Origin: Lysobacteraceae bacterium P
GTDB taxonomy: Bacteria > Pseudomonadota > Gammaproteobacteria > Xanthomonadales > Xanthomonadaceae
Direction: 5' to 3'
Assembly (NCBI GenBank): GCA_005503055.1
Contig: SCOX01000007.1
Location: 179,018 to 243,017 of the forward strand
DNA length: 64,000 nt
Part shown: piece after piece, positions 35,837 to 44,172 of the stretch
How the letters are laid out: each line of letters opens with the position of its first letter
Position numbering within the stretch: the first letter of the stretch is position 1
The notes under the pieces: model-generated
Database searches by the model: none
What the model saw: only the letters and a program-made list of their open reading frames with translations
Told to the model about the DNA's origin: nothing
Made by a program: the position numbers and the translations under genes

Positions 35837-36277
35837 ATGCAGTGGAACCTGGAGACGGTGGCATGGGCGGTAGTCGCGCTGCTGCTGTTCACGGCCGAAG
35901 CGATGGCGCCCGGCGCGTTCATGCTGTGGCTCGGCTTCGCCGCCGCGGCGGTGTTCGCCATCGTGCTGCTGGTGCCGGGCGTGCCGGTGCTGGCGCAGGT
36001 GACGGCATTCGTGGTGCTCAGCTTCGTTTCCATCCAGGTCTATCGCACGTGGTTCCGCGGCAGGGAGCCGAGCAGCGATCAGCCCACGTTGAATCGTCGC
36101 GCGCAGACGCTGGTCGGTCGCGTCGTGCCGCTGGAGCGCGCCATCGTCAACGGCCAAGGTCGCGTGCAGATCGCCGATGCCTATTGGGACGTCACCGGTC
36201 CGGAGCTGCCGGCCGGCACCGCGGTGCGCATCGTCGCCAGCCGCGGCATGAGCCTCATGGTCGAGCCCGCCGGGTGA
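35837..36277 (+). CDS. NfeD-like short membrane protein
   Basis: A 146-residue protein with two or three TM helices (WAVVALLLFTAEAMAPG, FMLWLGFAAAAVFAIVLLV, VTAFVVLSFVSI) and a C-terminal OB-fold (RRAQTLVGRVVPLERAIVNG..WDVTGPELPAGTAVRIV). This is the short NfeD1b-type lacking the ClpP-like protease. GGAGG stands nine bases before the start. Paired with the stomatin gene, as expected. Confidence 0.9.
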   Translation: MQWNLETVAWAVVALLLFTAEAMAPGAFMLWLGFAAAAVFAIVLLVPGVPVLAQVTAFVVLSFVSIQVYRTWFRGREPSSDQPTLNRRAQTLVGRVVPLERAIVNGQGRVQIADAYWDVTGPELPAGTAVRIVASRGMSLMVEPAG

Positions 36278-36795
36278 TGCGCATGCGCGCCGCGCGACTG
36301 TTGCTGCTTGCCGGCCTGTGCGCCGCCGGCGGCGCATCGGCCGGTGGGCATCCGATGATGATCGGCAAGGTCGTGCCGCCGTACCCGGACGGGTACCGAT
36401 CCAACACCGGCAGCTGCGTGGGTTCGGGCAGCGGCGTCGACGAGCTCTGCGCGCGCAGCATCGCCACGCTCGACGACGACGAGGACCGCACGGTGCAGCT
36501 GCTCGCGGCGCAGTTCGTCGAACGGGTGGGCGACGAGCCGCGCTGGCGCATCACCGACGCGGTGCCGTATCCCGCGTTGCGCCGCGACGAACTGGTCGCC
36601 ATCGCCACCTGCCAGCGCGACGGCGTGGACGACGCCGGCGTGGTCGCGATCATCGATACGGGCGCTGCGGGCGCATCGGAACTCGACATGCTCCCCGCCG
36701 TGCGCTGGGCGGTGCGGCTGGACCGCGGCACGGGGAAGTTCCTGCGCGTCACGCCGGGCCGTGTGCGCTGCTACAACGAAGGCTTCAGCGAGTAG
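36277..36795 (+). CDS. Secreted hypothetical protein after nfeD
   Basis: A 172-residue protein with a Sec signal peptide (ARLLLLAGLCAAGGASAGG). Four Cys (in NTGSCVGSGSG, VDELCARS, IATCQRDG, VRCYNEGF) could form two disulfides in the periplasm. The ATG at 36277 overlaps the nfeD stop by one base, suggesting co-translation, though a second Met two codons later may be used. No family is recognised. Confidence 0.72.
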   Translation: MRMRAARLLLLAGLCAAGGASAGGHPMMIGKVVPPYPDGYRSNTGSCVGSGSGVDELCARSIATLDDDEDRTVQLLAAQFVERVGDEPRWRITDAVPYPALRRDELVAIATCQRDGVDDAGVVAIIDTGAAGASELDMLPAVRWAVRLDRGTGKFLRVTPGRVRCYNEGFSE

Positions 36796-36893
36796 GCGCT
36801 TCCATGCGCCGGCGTAGGTGCGGCCGGGAAAACCCCGCGCCGGCGGTTCTGGGATAATCGGCGGCTCGCTCCCGCAAACAGGTTCCCAGCGCC

Positions 36894-38030
36894 ATGACCC
36901 AGAAGACCGTACTCAATCAGACCCACCGCGACCTCGGCGCCAAGATGGTCGACTTCGGTGGCTGGGACATGCCGATCCACTACGGCTCGCAGATCGAGGA
37001 ACACCACCAGGTGCGCCGCGATGCGGGCATGTTCGACGTCAGCCACATGACGGTGGTCGACCTGCACGGGGCGAAGGTGCGCGACTTCCTGCGCCGCCTG
37101 GTGGCCAATTCGGTCGACAAGCTCAAGGTGCCGGGCAAGGCGCTCTACACCTGCATGCTCAACCCGCAGGGCGGCGTGATCGACGACCTCATCGTGTACC
37201 TGCGCGGCGACGACTTCTTCCGCCTGGTGGTCAACGCCGCCACGCGCGAGAAGGATCTGGCATGGATCACCGAGCAGGCCAAGGCGTTCGACGTGAAGGT
37301 CACCGAGCGTCCCGACTTCGGCATGATCGCCGTGCAGGGACCGAACGCGCGCGCCAAGGTGCAGGGCCTGCTGCGCGAGGAAGACCGTGCCGCGATCGGC
37401 AAGTTGGGCAAGTTCGTCGCGGCCCAGGCGAAGACGACCGACGGCATCGATGTGTTCGTCGCCCGCACGGGCTACACCGGTGAGGACGGTTTCGAAGTGG
37501 TCGTACCCGAAGCACAGACCGTCGCCTTCTGGAACGCGTTGCTCGCCGCGGGCGTGAAGCCCGCCGGCCTGGGCGCGCGCGACACGCTGCGTCTGGAGGC
37601 GGGCATGAACCTCTACGGCCAGGACATGGACGACACCGTCTCGCCGTACGAAGCCGCACTGGCCTGGACCGTCGCGCTCGACGATCAGGCCGATGGAAAG
37701 CCGCGCGACTTCATCGGTCGCGACGTGCTCGAGCAGCAGAAGGCGGCTGGCGCACCGCGCCAGATGATCGCGCTGGTCATGGACGAGAAGGGCGTGCTGC
37801 GCCACGGCCAGAAGGTGCTCACCGACAACGGCGAGGGCGAGATCCTCTCCGGCACGTTCTCGCCGACGCTGGGCAAGGCGATCGCCTTCGCACGCGTGCC
37901 GGCGGGCAACGTCCCGTTGGGAGCCGGCGGCAACGTGCGCGTCGACATCCGCGGCAAGGAAGTGCCGGTGCGCGTGGTGAAGTTCCCGTTCGTGCGCGAC
38001 GGTCAGCCGCAGGAAGGCGTGCTGGGCTGA
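36894..38030 (+). CDS. gcvT: Glycine cleavage system T protein (aminomethyltransferase)
   Basis: A 378-residue THF-dependent aminomethyltransferase that releases ammonia and passes the methylene group to folate. [19 protein letters not shown], the catalytic Asp region ([12 protein letters not shown]), YTGEDGFEV and [13 protein letters not shown] are canonical. A -10-like GATAAT at 36853-36858 stands 35 bases upstream; no glycine riboswitch was seen in the 98-nt spacer. The system's gcvH is 0.7 kb downstream, gcvP is not in the window. Confidence 0.96.
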   Translation: MTQKTVLNQTHRDLGAKMVDFGGWDMPIHYGSQIEEHHQVRRDAGMFDVSHMTVVDLHGAKVRDFLRRLVANSVDKLKVPGKALYTCMLNPQGGVIDDLIVYLRGDDFFRLVVNAATREKDLAWITEQAKAFDVKVTERPDFGMIAVQGPNARAKVQGLLREEDRAAIGKLGKFVAAQAKTTDGIDVFVARTGYTGEDGFEVVVPEAQTVAFWNALLAAGVKPAGLGARDTLRLEAGMNLYGQDMDDTVSPYEAALAWTVALDDQADGKPRDFIGRDVLEQQKAAGAPRQMIALVMDEKGVLRHGQKVLTDNGEGEILSGTFSPTLGKAIAFARVPAGNVPLGAGGNVRVDIRGKEVPVRVVKFPFVRDGQPQEGVLG

Positions 38031-38035
38031 TCGCG

Positions 38036-38671
38036 GTGAACGCGCCGGTCGTCGACTACTACTTCAGCCTGATCTCGCCGTATGCCTGGCTCGGGCATGC
38101 GGCGGTACTGGAGGTGGCGCGCGAGACCGGCGCGCAACTGCGCTACCGGCCGGTGCGCATCTTCGACCTGTTCGATGCCACCGGCGGCCTCCCCCTGGGC
38201 AAACGATCGCCGGCCCGCCAGCGCTACCGCCTCGTCGAGCTGCAGCGCTGGCGCGCGCAGCGCGACCTGCCGCTCAATCTGGCGCCGAAGTTCTTCCCGG
38301 TCGACATCGCCCTGGCCGACCGCTGCGCGATCGCGCTCATCGACGCGCAGCTCGATCCGTCGGGCTACATGGACGCTGCGTTCCGCGCGTTGTGGGCGGA
38401 CGATCGCGACCTCGCCGACCCGGGCGTCGTCGCCGCGTTGCTGCAGGCGCATGGCTTCGATTCGGACGCGGTGATGGAGCAGGCCGCCACCGATGCCGTC
38501 GCCGAGCGCTATGCCGCCAACACGCGCTGCGCGATCGAGGCCGACCTTCCGGGACTTCCGGGCTACGTGCTCGAGGGCGAACCGTTCTGGGGCCAGGACC
38601 GCGTCGACGCACTTCGCGATGCGCTCGTGCACCGCCGCACGCCCTACCGCCCGTCCGTCGAGCCGCGGTGA
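38036..38671 (+). CDS. 2-hydroxychromene-2-carboxylate isomerase-like (kappa GST / DsbA-fold) protein
   Basis: A 211-residue thioredoxin-fold protein. VVDYYFSLISPYAWLGH holds the SPYxW active-site segment of kappa-class GST / HCCA isomerases, and LPGYVLEGEPFWGQDRVDAL is the usual C-terminal part (GVPTF-like). The start is GTG, 5 bp after gcvT, no strong Shine-Dalgarno. Known family members isomerise an intermediate of naphthalene degradation using glutathione; in bacteria without such pathways their substrate is unknown. Its position between gcvT and gcvH is unexplained. Confidence 0.82.
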   Translation: MNAPVVDYYFSLISPYAWLGHAAVLEVARETGAQLRYRPVRIFDLFDATGGLPLGKRSPARQRYRLVELQRWRAQRDLPLNLAPKFFPVDIALADRCAIALIDAQLDPSGYMDAAFRALWADDRDLADPGVVAALLQAHGFDSDAVMEQAATDAVAERYAANTRCAIEADLPGLPGYVLEGEPFWGQDRVDALRDALVHRRTPYRPSVEPR

Positions 38672-38771
38672 CCGCGATCCGCTACTCTGTCGCCGGCCGG
38701 GGTTGCGCCGTTAAACTAGGCGCCGACATCCGGTGTACCACCGCCCCCGCAAACGTTTCGAGGCTCCCGTC

Positions 38772-39167
38772 ATGAGTGAAATTCCCGGCGATCTGAAGTT
38801 CATGAAGTCCCATGAGTGGGCCCGCGTCGAAGGCGACGGCAAGGTCACCGTCGGCATCTCCGACCACGCGCAGGGTCTGCTTGGCGATCTGGTCTACGTC
38901 GAGCTGCCCAACGTCGGCGACCGCGTCGAAGCCGGCAATGCCTGCGCCGTCGTGGAGTCGGTGAAGGCCGCGTCGGACGTTTACTCGCCGGTGTCGGGCA
39001 AGGTCGTCGCGGTCAACGCGGCGCTGACCGACAAGCCGGAGACCATCAATGAAGATGCCTACGGCGAGGGCTGGATCTTCGCCGTGGAGATCGAGGAGGC
39101 CGACCAGCTCAACGAGCTGCTGGCCCCGGACGACTACGCCGAACTGCTCGAAGAAGAAGATCACTGA
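38772..39167 (+). CDS. gcvH: Glycine cleavage system H protein
   Basis: A 131-residue lipoyl-carrier protein that shuttles the aminomethyl group. [22 protein letters not shown] (shown: [11 protein letters not shown]) and the lipoylation site [14 protein letters not shown], Lys65, are diagnostic, and the C terminus is [11 protein letters not shown]. The ATG at 38772 is preferred over an upstream one. A strong terminator follows 44 nt downstream. Confidence 0.97.
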   Translation: MSEIPGDLKFMKSHEWARVEGDGKVTVGISDHAQGLLGDLVYVELPNVGDRVEAGNACAVVESVKAASDVYSPVSGKVVAVNAALTDKPETINEDAYGEGWIFAVEIEEADQLNELLAPDDYAELLEEEDH

Positions 39168-39210
39168 TGTCCTGCGCGCGGCCCGGGCCGCGCGAGGAAC
39201 GCTCCACCGA

Positions 39211-39242
39211 ACCGGCCGCCTCGCGCGGCCGGTTTTTTTTTT
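39211..39242 (+). terminator. Terminator of gcvH
   Basis: ACCGGCCGC, a 5-nt loop and GCGGCCGGT are followed by ten T residues (39233-39242). One of the strongest terminators in the window. Confidence 0.95.
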
Positions 39243-39798
39243 GCTTGCCGCGCGCGTTGCGGGGCGTGACGAGCCGGTGAGTTTTCCCGGGCGCGTACGT
39301 ACTCCGGAACTCGTCGACGATGGCCTTGCGAGCGCGCGCATGCGTCTCGGCGGAGACGTTCGACGCCGTCGGCGGAGTGGTCGACGGCGCGATGCGTTCG
39401 GTCGAACGCGGCGATCGACGACGTCGTCGCGGGCGTCGTCGGCATGCCGATGCGGTGCGCGCGAGGTGTGTCGAAGGGGCGTTTGGGTTTCGCGCACTTT
39501 CGCGCAAATCGGCTTGTGCGACGCGAAACCGGGGCGTCGCGGAAGAATTTTTTTTGGCCGGCTTCGCGACCCTCTGACGCCGTTCGTCGTGTCCACCGCA
39601 TGCCGGCCCGATCCACTGCGCAACGACGCGAGCGAACGCACGCGGTTTCGCAAACCACTTAAAAATAGACGTTTGCGAATTACACGAACGCGGCGCGGCG
39701 ATTCCTTCGTCGTCGTCGCCCTCGTTCGACGCGCCGCCTCGACCGCTGCCGTCGACGACGCGACGCCGACATCGCTGAAAAAAAAATGAGCGAAGTTG
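39243..39798. other. Gene-poor stretch of odd composition
   Basis: No gene is supported with confidence here. The stretch is full of TCG/CGA triplets and Arg/Ser-rich reading frames on both strands, and has long homopolymers (A9 at 39778-39786, T8 near 39548). On the minus strand a frame starting about 39442 reads AAFDRTHRAVDHSADGVERL and later EYVRARE, vaguely like DUF883/ElaB-type helices, with no membrane anchor. It may be a decayed gene. A bulged stem (GTCGCGGAAG/CTTCGCGAC, ~39535-39569) encloses the T8 tract. Confidence 0.35.
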
Positions 39799-39827
39799 TT
39801 GACAGTCCGAAAAAGCGTGATTAGGTT
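39799..39827 (+). promoter_or_regulatory. Strong sigma-70 promoter upstream of the candidate sRNA
   Basis: TTGACA (39799-39804), the perfect -35, a 17-bp spacer and TAGGTT (39822-39827) point to transcription starting near 39834. No good open reading frame with a ribosome-binding site follows before the terminator at 39988. Confidence 0.7.
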
Positions 39828-39833
39828 TCGCCC

Positions 39834-40024
39834 AGCAGACGTCTCCTGCGGAAGCGAGTGAGTACAGACAACGCGACAACACGCGGCACAAAACGAACCT
39901 CCAACCGGGCAATCGACACGGTGGAAGTAGGGTTCGTTTCCCCCGCGAAAACGCGCGCCGTGCACACGCAGGCCAGGCGTTCCATCCAACCCGGTCCGCT
40001 CTTTGCGCGCCGGGTTTTTGTTTG
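39834..40024 (+). ncRNA. Structured small RNA candidate, 6S-like fold
   Basis: A promoter-to-terminator unit of ~190 nt without a credible ORF. By eye the 5' segment CGTCTCCTGCG (39840-39850) pairs with CGCAGG-CC-AGGCG (39967-39979), closing a large internal loop (5' side ~31 nt, 3' side ~19 nt). A long apical hairpin follows: CGCGG/CCGCG, then AAACGAACC (39891-39899) with GGTTCGTTT (39931-39939), topped by TCCA/TGGA pairs. Closing stem, central bubble and apical stem is the architecture of 6S RNA. Neither conserved sequence nor covariance was tested, so identity is unproven. Confidence 0.45.
39988..40024 (+). terminator. Terminator of the candidate sRNA
   Basis: AACCCGG (39988-39994) pairs with CCGGGTT (40010-40016), with a CGC/GCG inner pair, and is followed by TTTTTGTTTG. 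Confidence 0.82.
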
Positions 40025-40100
40025 CCCGCACCAGCGGGCGGTACCGAATCCGTACCGGCGCGCCAGCGCGCCGGCGGCTGCTCGCGGGTCCGACTCCCGC
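40024..40100 (+). promoter_or_regulatory. Hairpin-packed leader of the histone-like gene
   Basis: Four consecutive stem-loops fill 77 nt: GCCCGC/GCGGGC (40024-40039), GGTAC/GTACC (40040-40056), CCGGCGCG-CCAG-CGCGCCGG (40055-40074, overlapping the previous) and GCGGG/CCCGC (from 40084). They lie 75-150 nt before the histone-like start. They could control translation, stability or read-through from the sRNA. No known riboswitch is recognised. Confidence 0.45.
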
Positions 40101-40176
40101 GGCTTGAGGTTCTACTGGGCGATAGACCGCAATACCACTGATCAATGCTGATCAACCACTGACGAGGAGCCATACC

Positions 40177-40638
40177 ATGGCCATGAAGAAAGCTGCGAAG
40201 AAAAAGACCGCCGCCAAGAAGGCGACCAAGAAGGTAGCCAAGAAGGCTGGCGCCAAGAAGACCGTGAAGAAGGCCGCCAAGAAGGCGACCAAGCGTCCGG
40301 CCAAGAAGGTCGCGAAGAAGGCCGCCAAGAAGACCGCCCGTAAGACGGCGAAGAAGGCCACGCGCAAGACCGCCGCCAAGAAGACCGCGAAGAAGGCCAC
40401 CAAGAAGGTTGCCAAGCGTCCGGCGAAGAAGGCTGCCAAGAAGACCGCGAAGAAGGCTGCCAAGAAGGTAGCCAAGCGTCCGGCCAAGAAGGCTGCCAAG
40501 AAGACTGCAAAGAAGGCCGCCAAGAAGGCCACCAAGAAGGCTGCCCCGAAGAAGGCTGCCCGCAAGTCGAGCCGCAAGAAGACCGCCAAGAAGGCGTCCG
40601 TGACGGCCATGCCGGCAACCCCGGCACCGATGATCTAA
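40177..40638 (+). CDS. Histone H1-like Lys/Ala-rich DNA-binding protein
   Basis: A 153-residue protein made almost wholly of Lys, Ala, Thr, Val, Arg and Pro. Repeats of the KKAAKK and KVAKRPAKKAAKK type run through residues ~5-140. The short tail SVTAMPATPAPMI is the only complex part. It resembles AlgP/Hc1-like histone proteins of Pseudomonas and Xanthomonadaceae, which coat or bend DNA. A GAGGAG site precedes the ATG. Internal DNA repeats (AAGAAGGC...AAGAAG) make this gene prone to length variation. The antisense frame across it is a Leu/Phe shadow, not a gene. Confidence 0.9.
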   Translation: MAMKKAAKKKTAAKKATKKVAKKAGAKKTVKKAAKKATKRPAKKVAKKAAKKTARKTAKKATRKTAAKKTAKKATKKVAKRPAKKAAKKTAKKAAKKVAKRPAKKAAKKTAKKAAKKATKKAAPKKAARKSSRKKTAKKASVTAMPATPAPMI

Positions 40639-40663
40639 GAAAGCCCCGAAGACCGTAATCGAG

Positions 40664-40703
40664 CTCTCTCCCCGCAGCCCAGGCGGGGGGAGAGTTTTTT
40701 TTT
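40664..40703 (+). terminator. Terminator of the histone-like gene
   Basis: CTCTCTCCCCGC pairs imperfectly with GCGGGGGGAGAG around AGCCCAG and is followed by nine T residues. Confidence 0.92.
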
Positions 40704-41025
40704 GCGCCCACGTTGGAGGCATCGGCGTTTGCGCCCGCGGAGCAACACGCCGGGTGTTGATTCAGTCCGTTGTCGCTTCGGCCGGACGGGCTCACCGCGA
40801 CGGTGGTGCCGGGTGCTCGCCATTGCGTTCGGGTCGCGCTCGCCTCAAGCGGAGCAGGCGATCGGATGCAGGGCGAGGGGAGCACCGCCACCGACCTCGT
40901 CGGCGCGCGGCCTGAGGGCCGGCTGAAATCGGCCTGCATCAGGACAGGAGGAAAGGTACCTGCGTCGGGTACTGCGCCGGAACGATGCGATGGGAGGCGA
41001 GCATCCGCCCGCCAGGTTCAGTCGC
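40704..41025. other. Spacer with no gene seen
   Basis: This 322-bp spacer lies between the histone terminator and the end of the minus-strand hydrolase. No open reading frame with start and ribosome-binding site, and no clear terminator for the hydrolase, was found. Confidence 0.5.
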
Positions 41026-42402
41026 TCAGTGCGGCGCGGCGGTGGATGCCGAGGCGTGCGAGCCCGGTGCGTTGGCCGAGTCCGTCGAGTTGTCCGAGCC
41101 CTCGGCGGCGTACAGCGTCGGATCGATGTCGTCGTCCAGCCACTGACCGGTCGGCAGGCCGAGCGCGCTGTCGAGGATGGTCGGCAGCAGGCCCGAGGGC
41201 AGCGAGCTTTCGCTGTTCCACATGATGGCAACGCCGAAGTCGAGTTCCGGCACCATCGCGATCAGGCCGCGATAGCCCTGCACGGCGCCGCCGTGGAAGA
41301 CGACGCGATGACCGGCGTAGTCGTAGGTGCGCCAACCCAGTGCGTAGCCGGCGCTGGTCAGGCGAGTGCGGCGCCACGACGAACCGCGGATCTCGCTGGG
41401 CGTGGTCACGAGTGGCTGGTGCAGCGTCGCCAGCAGCGGTGCGGGCAACACGTCCGGCCGATGCCCGGTGTGGGCGAGCAGGTACTGCGCCATGTCGCTG
41501 GCGCTGGCGTTTACGCCTGCCGCCGGCAGCACTTGGTAGTAGGTGGTCTTGGGCATCATCGCCACCCAACCGCCGCGGCCGCGCACGTGCGGGCGCGCCC
41601 AGCTCGGGCTGGCCTGGATGCCTTCCAGGCCCAGGCTCGCGTCGTTCATGCCGAGCGGCTTGAAGATGCGGCGCTGCACTTCCTGCGCATAGAAATCGCC
41701 GGTGGCGGCGAAGACCATGTCGCCGACGAGGCTGAAGGCGACGTTCTGGTAGCTGTAGCAGGTGCCGGGCGCGCACTGCAGGGGCGCGTAGGCGAGCTTG
41801 TGCGTCAGCGTGCGGAAATCGACGTACTGCTCCAGATCGCGATCGAACGCGTTGTGCGTCAGTCCGACGCGATGGCTCAGCAGGTCGGCGACGGTGAGCT
41901 GCTGCGAAGCGAGCGGATCGCTCAGGCGGAACGTGGGCAGGTAGTCGACCAGCTTGCTGTCCCAGCGCAGTGAGCCGTCGTTGACGAGCAGGCCGGTCAT
42001 CGTGCCGGCGAAGCTCTTGGACAGCGAGGCCAGGCGGAAGACGGTGTGCGAGTCGACCGGTGCCGCATGGCTGGTATCGGTGATGCCGTACCCACGCGAG
42101 GTGAGGATCTTTCCGTCGTGCACCATCGCCATGGCCAGGCCCGGCACGCGTTGGTTGGCGACCAGTTGCTGCGCCATCGATTCGAACTGGCGTGCGTCGA
42201 AACCGACTGCGAGCGGCGGGGCCGGCGGCAGGTTGGCGGGGTGTGCCACAGCGGAAGACGACATCGCCTGCGACGTCGCCGCATTTGCCATGCCGGAATG
42301 CTGCGGCGTCTGTGCGGTGGAGCCCAGCGTAAGTGGCAACAGCAGCGCGATGGCGCCGAGGCGGGGCAGGGTGCGCGATGGCTTTTTCTTATTGCAGTTC
42401 AT
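41026..42402 (-). CDS. Serine beta-lactamase-fold hydrolase (class C / EstB type)
   Basis: A 458-residue secreted enzyme: signal peptide LGAIALLLPLTLGSTAQ, then a class C beta-lactamase/DD-peptidase fold. The active-site SxxK is in LASLSKSFAG, the second motif YSYQN (YxN), and the third HGG in VVFHGGAVQGYRG, which replaces KTG as in esterase-type members. The last ~30 residues (GSDNSTDSANAPGSHASAS) are a low-complexity tail. Function may be an esterase, D-aminopeptidase or peptidoglycan enzyme rather than antibiotic resistance. Start 42402 (MNCNKKK) gives a proper signal peptide; 42438 is an earlier option. Confidence 0.87.
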   Translation of the reverse strand: MNCNKKKPSRTLPRLGAIALLLPLTLGSTAQTPQHSGMANAATSQAMSSSAVAHPANLPPAPPLAVGFDARQFESMAQQLVANQRVPGLAMAMVHDGKILTSRGYGITDTSHAAPVDSHTVFRLASLSKSFAGTMTGLLVNDGSLRWDSKLVDYLPTFRLSDPLASQQLTVADLLSHRVGLTHNAFDRDLEQYVDFRTLTHKLAYAPLQCAPGTCYSYQNVAFSLVGDMVFAATGDFYAQEVQRRIFKPLGMNDASLGLEGIQASPSWARPHVRGRGGWVAMMPKTTYYQVLPAAGVNASASDMAQYLLAHTGHRPDVLPAPLLATLHQPLVTTPSEIRGSSWRRTRLTSAGYALGWRTYDYAGHRVVFHGGAVQGYRGLIAMVPELDFGVAIMWNSESSLPSGLLPTILDSALGLPTGQWLDDDIDPTLYAAEGSDNSTDSANAPGSHASASTAAPH

Positions 42403-42591
42403 GGCCAACGCCCCTGCTTTTACGACTCGGGGGATCATAACGCCAATCTAAGAGGCCGGGGCAACAGTCCCCACCACACCCCTGATTTTGCAGGCTTTAG
42501 TGAGGTCCATCGCAATTCGCGAGGCGGTCTTTTCCGTGTTCACCTTTGTCGATGCGCCAATGCTGCGCAGCGACTCGCGTCACAGCCCCGT

Positions 42592-44172
42592 TCATGCGGT
42601 CAAGATCAGGTCGGCCGCGCGCTCGGCGATCATCATCGTGGGCGCATTCGTGTTGCCGCCGATCAAGGTCGGCATCACCGAGGCATCGACCACGCGCAGG
42701 CCGTCGACGCCTCGCACGCGCAACTGCGGATCGACCACCGACAAGGCGTCGTCGCCCATGCGGCAGGTGCCGACGGGGTGGTAGATGGTCTCGGCTTTGG
42801 CGCGGATGAATTCGACCAGTTCGTCGTCCGTCAGGTCGGTTCGCGCCGGGAAGATGGGCGCGCCCCGATACGCGTCGAAGGCCGGCTGCGCGAGCAGCTC
42901 GCGCGCGAGCTTCGCGCATTCGACCATCATCTTCAGGTCGAAGCCGTCCGCGTCGCTGAGGTAGTTCGCCTGTATGCGCACCTGGTCGCCGGCGTGCCCG
43001 CTCGCCAGGGTGATGCGACCGCGACTGCGCGGCCGCAGGAAACAGGCGTGCACGGTGTAGCCGTCGCCGGGCAGGCGGTGGCGGCCGTGGTCGTCGAGCA
43101 TCGCCGGGACGAAATGCAGCTGGATGTCGGGGCGTTCGTCGGGTGCCAGGCGCGAACGCACGAACCCGCCCGCCTCGGCGATGTTGCTGCTGCCGACGCC
43201 GCTGTGGCCGCGCAGGTAATAGTCGAATGCGATGCGCGCATCGCTCAGGCGGTCGTAGGTGATCGGCTGGGTGGAATGCTGCAGCGTGCAGATGTCGAGA
43301 TGGTCCTGCAGGTTCTCGCCGACCTGGGGCGCGTCGACGACAGCCGCGATGCCGTGCCGGCGCAACTGCATCGCCGGGCCGATGCCGGACAACATCAGCA
43401 GTTGTGGCGAGTTGAGCGCGCCTCCGCACAGCAGGACCTCGCGCGCGACGGCCTCGTGGAAGGCGCGGCCCTTCGCGGTGTAGACCACGCCGTTGGCGCG
43501 GCCGTGCTGGAACGTGATGCGATTGACCTGCGCGCCGGTGACGACGGTGAGGTTGCGGCGTTCGCGCACCGGATCGAGGTAGGCGACGGCCGCCGAACAG
43601 CGTGCGCCGTTCTTCTGCGTCACCTGGTACAGGCCGAAGCCGTCCTGACGCGCGCCGTTGAAATCGTCGTTGGTGCGGAAGCCCGCCTCTTGCCCGGCTT
43701 CGATGAAGGCATGCGACAGCCGGTTGCTGTGGCGCAGGTCGGACACGTACAGCGGCCCCTCGTCGCCGTGCAGCGCATCGGCGCCGCGCGCGTTGCGTTC
43801 GCTGCGGCGGAAGTACGGCAGCACCGAGGCCCAGTCCCAGCCGGATGCGCCCAGCGCGGCCCACTCGTCGTAATCCCCAGGCACGCCGCGTGTGTAGCAC
43901 ATCGCGTTGATCGAACTGGAGCCGCCCAGCACCTTGCCGCGCGGCCACCACAGCGTGCGGTTGTCCAGCGCCGGCTCCGGCGCGGTGTGGTAGTTCCAGT
44001 TGACCCGGCGGTTGTTGACCAGCTTGGCCAGGCCGGCGGGCATATGGATGAAGGGATTGCGGTCGCGAGGACCGGCTTCTAGCAGCAGCACCTTCACGTC
44101 GGGGTCCGCGGACAGTCGGTTGGCGAGCACGCAGCCGGCCGAACCGGCGCCAATGGTGATGTAGTCGAACAC
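42592..44172 (-). CDS. GMC-family oxidoreductase (choline dehydrogenase-like)
   Basis: A ~526-residue FAD oxidoreductase. YITIGAGSAGCVLANRLSADP is the FAD-binding GxGxxG (shown split: GAGSAGCVLANRL). GKVLGGSSSINAMCYTRG is the GMC signature 1, GGALNSPQLLMLSGIGP is signature 2, and YHPVGTCRMG and NTNAPTMMIAERAAD hold the active-site His and C-terminal FAD contacts. These are typical of alcohol/choline dehydrogenases. The start is uncertain: GTG 44172 gives the usual N terminus VFDYITIGAG, while GTG 44220 adds 16 unrelated residues. No betB or betT neighbour, so choline is not established as substrate. Confidence 0.88.
   Translation of the reverse strand: MFDYITIGAGSAGCVLANRLSADPDVKVLLLEAGPRDRNPFIHMPAGLAKLVNNRRVNWNYHTAPEPALDNRTLWWPRGKVLGGSSSINAMCYTRGVPGDYDEWAALGASGWDWASVLPYFRRSERNARGADALHGDEGPLYVSDLRHSNRLSHAFIEAGQEAGFRTNDDFNGARQDGFGLYQVTQKNGARCSAAVAYLDPVRERRNLTVVTGAQVNRITFQHGRANGVVYTAKGRAFHEAVAREVLLCGGALNSPQLLMLSGIGPAMQLRRHGIAAVVDAPQVGENLQDHLDICTLQHSTQPITYDRLSDARIAFDYYLRGHSGVGSSNIAEAGGFVRSRLAPDERPDIQLHFVPAMLDDHGRHRLPGDGYTVHACFLRPRSRGRITLASGHAGDQVRIQANYLSDADGFDLKMMVECAKLARELLAQPAFDAYRGAPIFPARTDLTDDELVEFIRAKAETIYHPVGTCRMGDDALSVVDPQLRVRGVDGLRVVDASVMPTLIGGNTNAPTMMIAERAADLILTA

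Noticed and set aside
36796..36893. Glycine riboswitch upstream of gcvT
   Set aside because: The 98-nt leader is too short for the usual tandem aptamer and lacks the conserved glycine-aptamer boxes. Only a -10-like GATAAT was seen.
40080..40100. tRNA T-arm look-alike (GCGGG, TCCGACT loop, CCCGC)
   Set aside because: No anticodon arm or acceptor pairing can be formed around it. It was treated as one of the leader hairpins.
38682..40145. Long minus-strand reading frame (487 codons) across gcvH and the gene-poor region
   Set aside because: It runs antisense to gcvH, has Arg/Ser-rich low-complexity sequence, no start with a ribosome-binding site and no recognised motif. GC-rich DNA produces such frames.
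40152..40610. Hydrophobic Phe/Leu/Ala-rich frame on the minus strand of the histone gene
   Set aside because: It is the antisense shadow of the Lys/Ala repeats: AAG codons read as CTT. The plus-strand protein has a ribosome-binding site and terminator.
41026..42402. Antibiotic-resistance beta-lactamase
   Set aside because: The third motif is HGG instead of KTG and the protein has extra length, as in EstB-type esterases or peptidases. Resistance is not supported by sequence.
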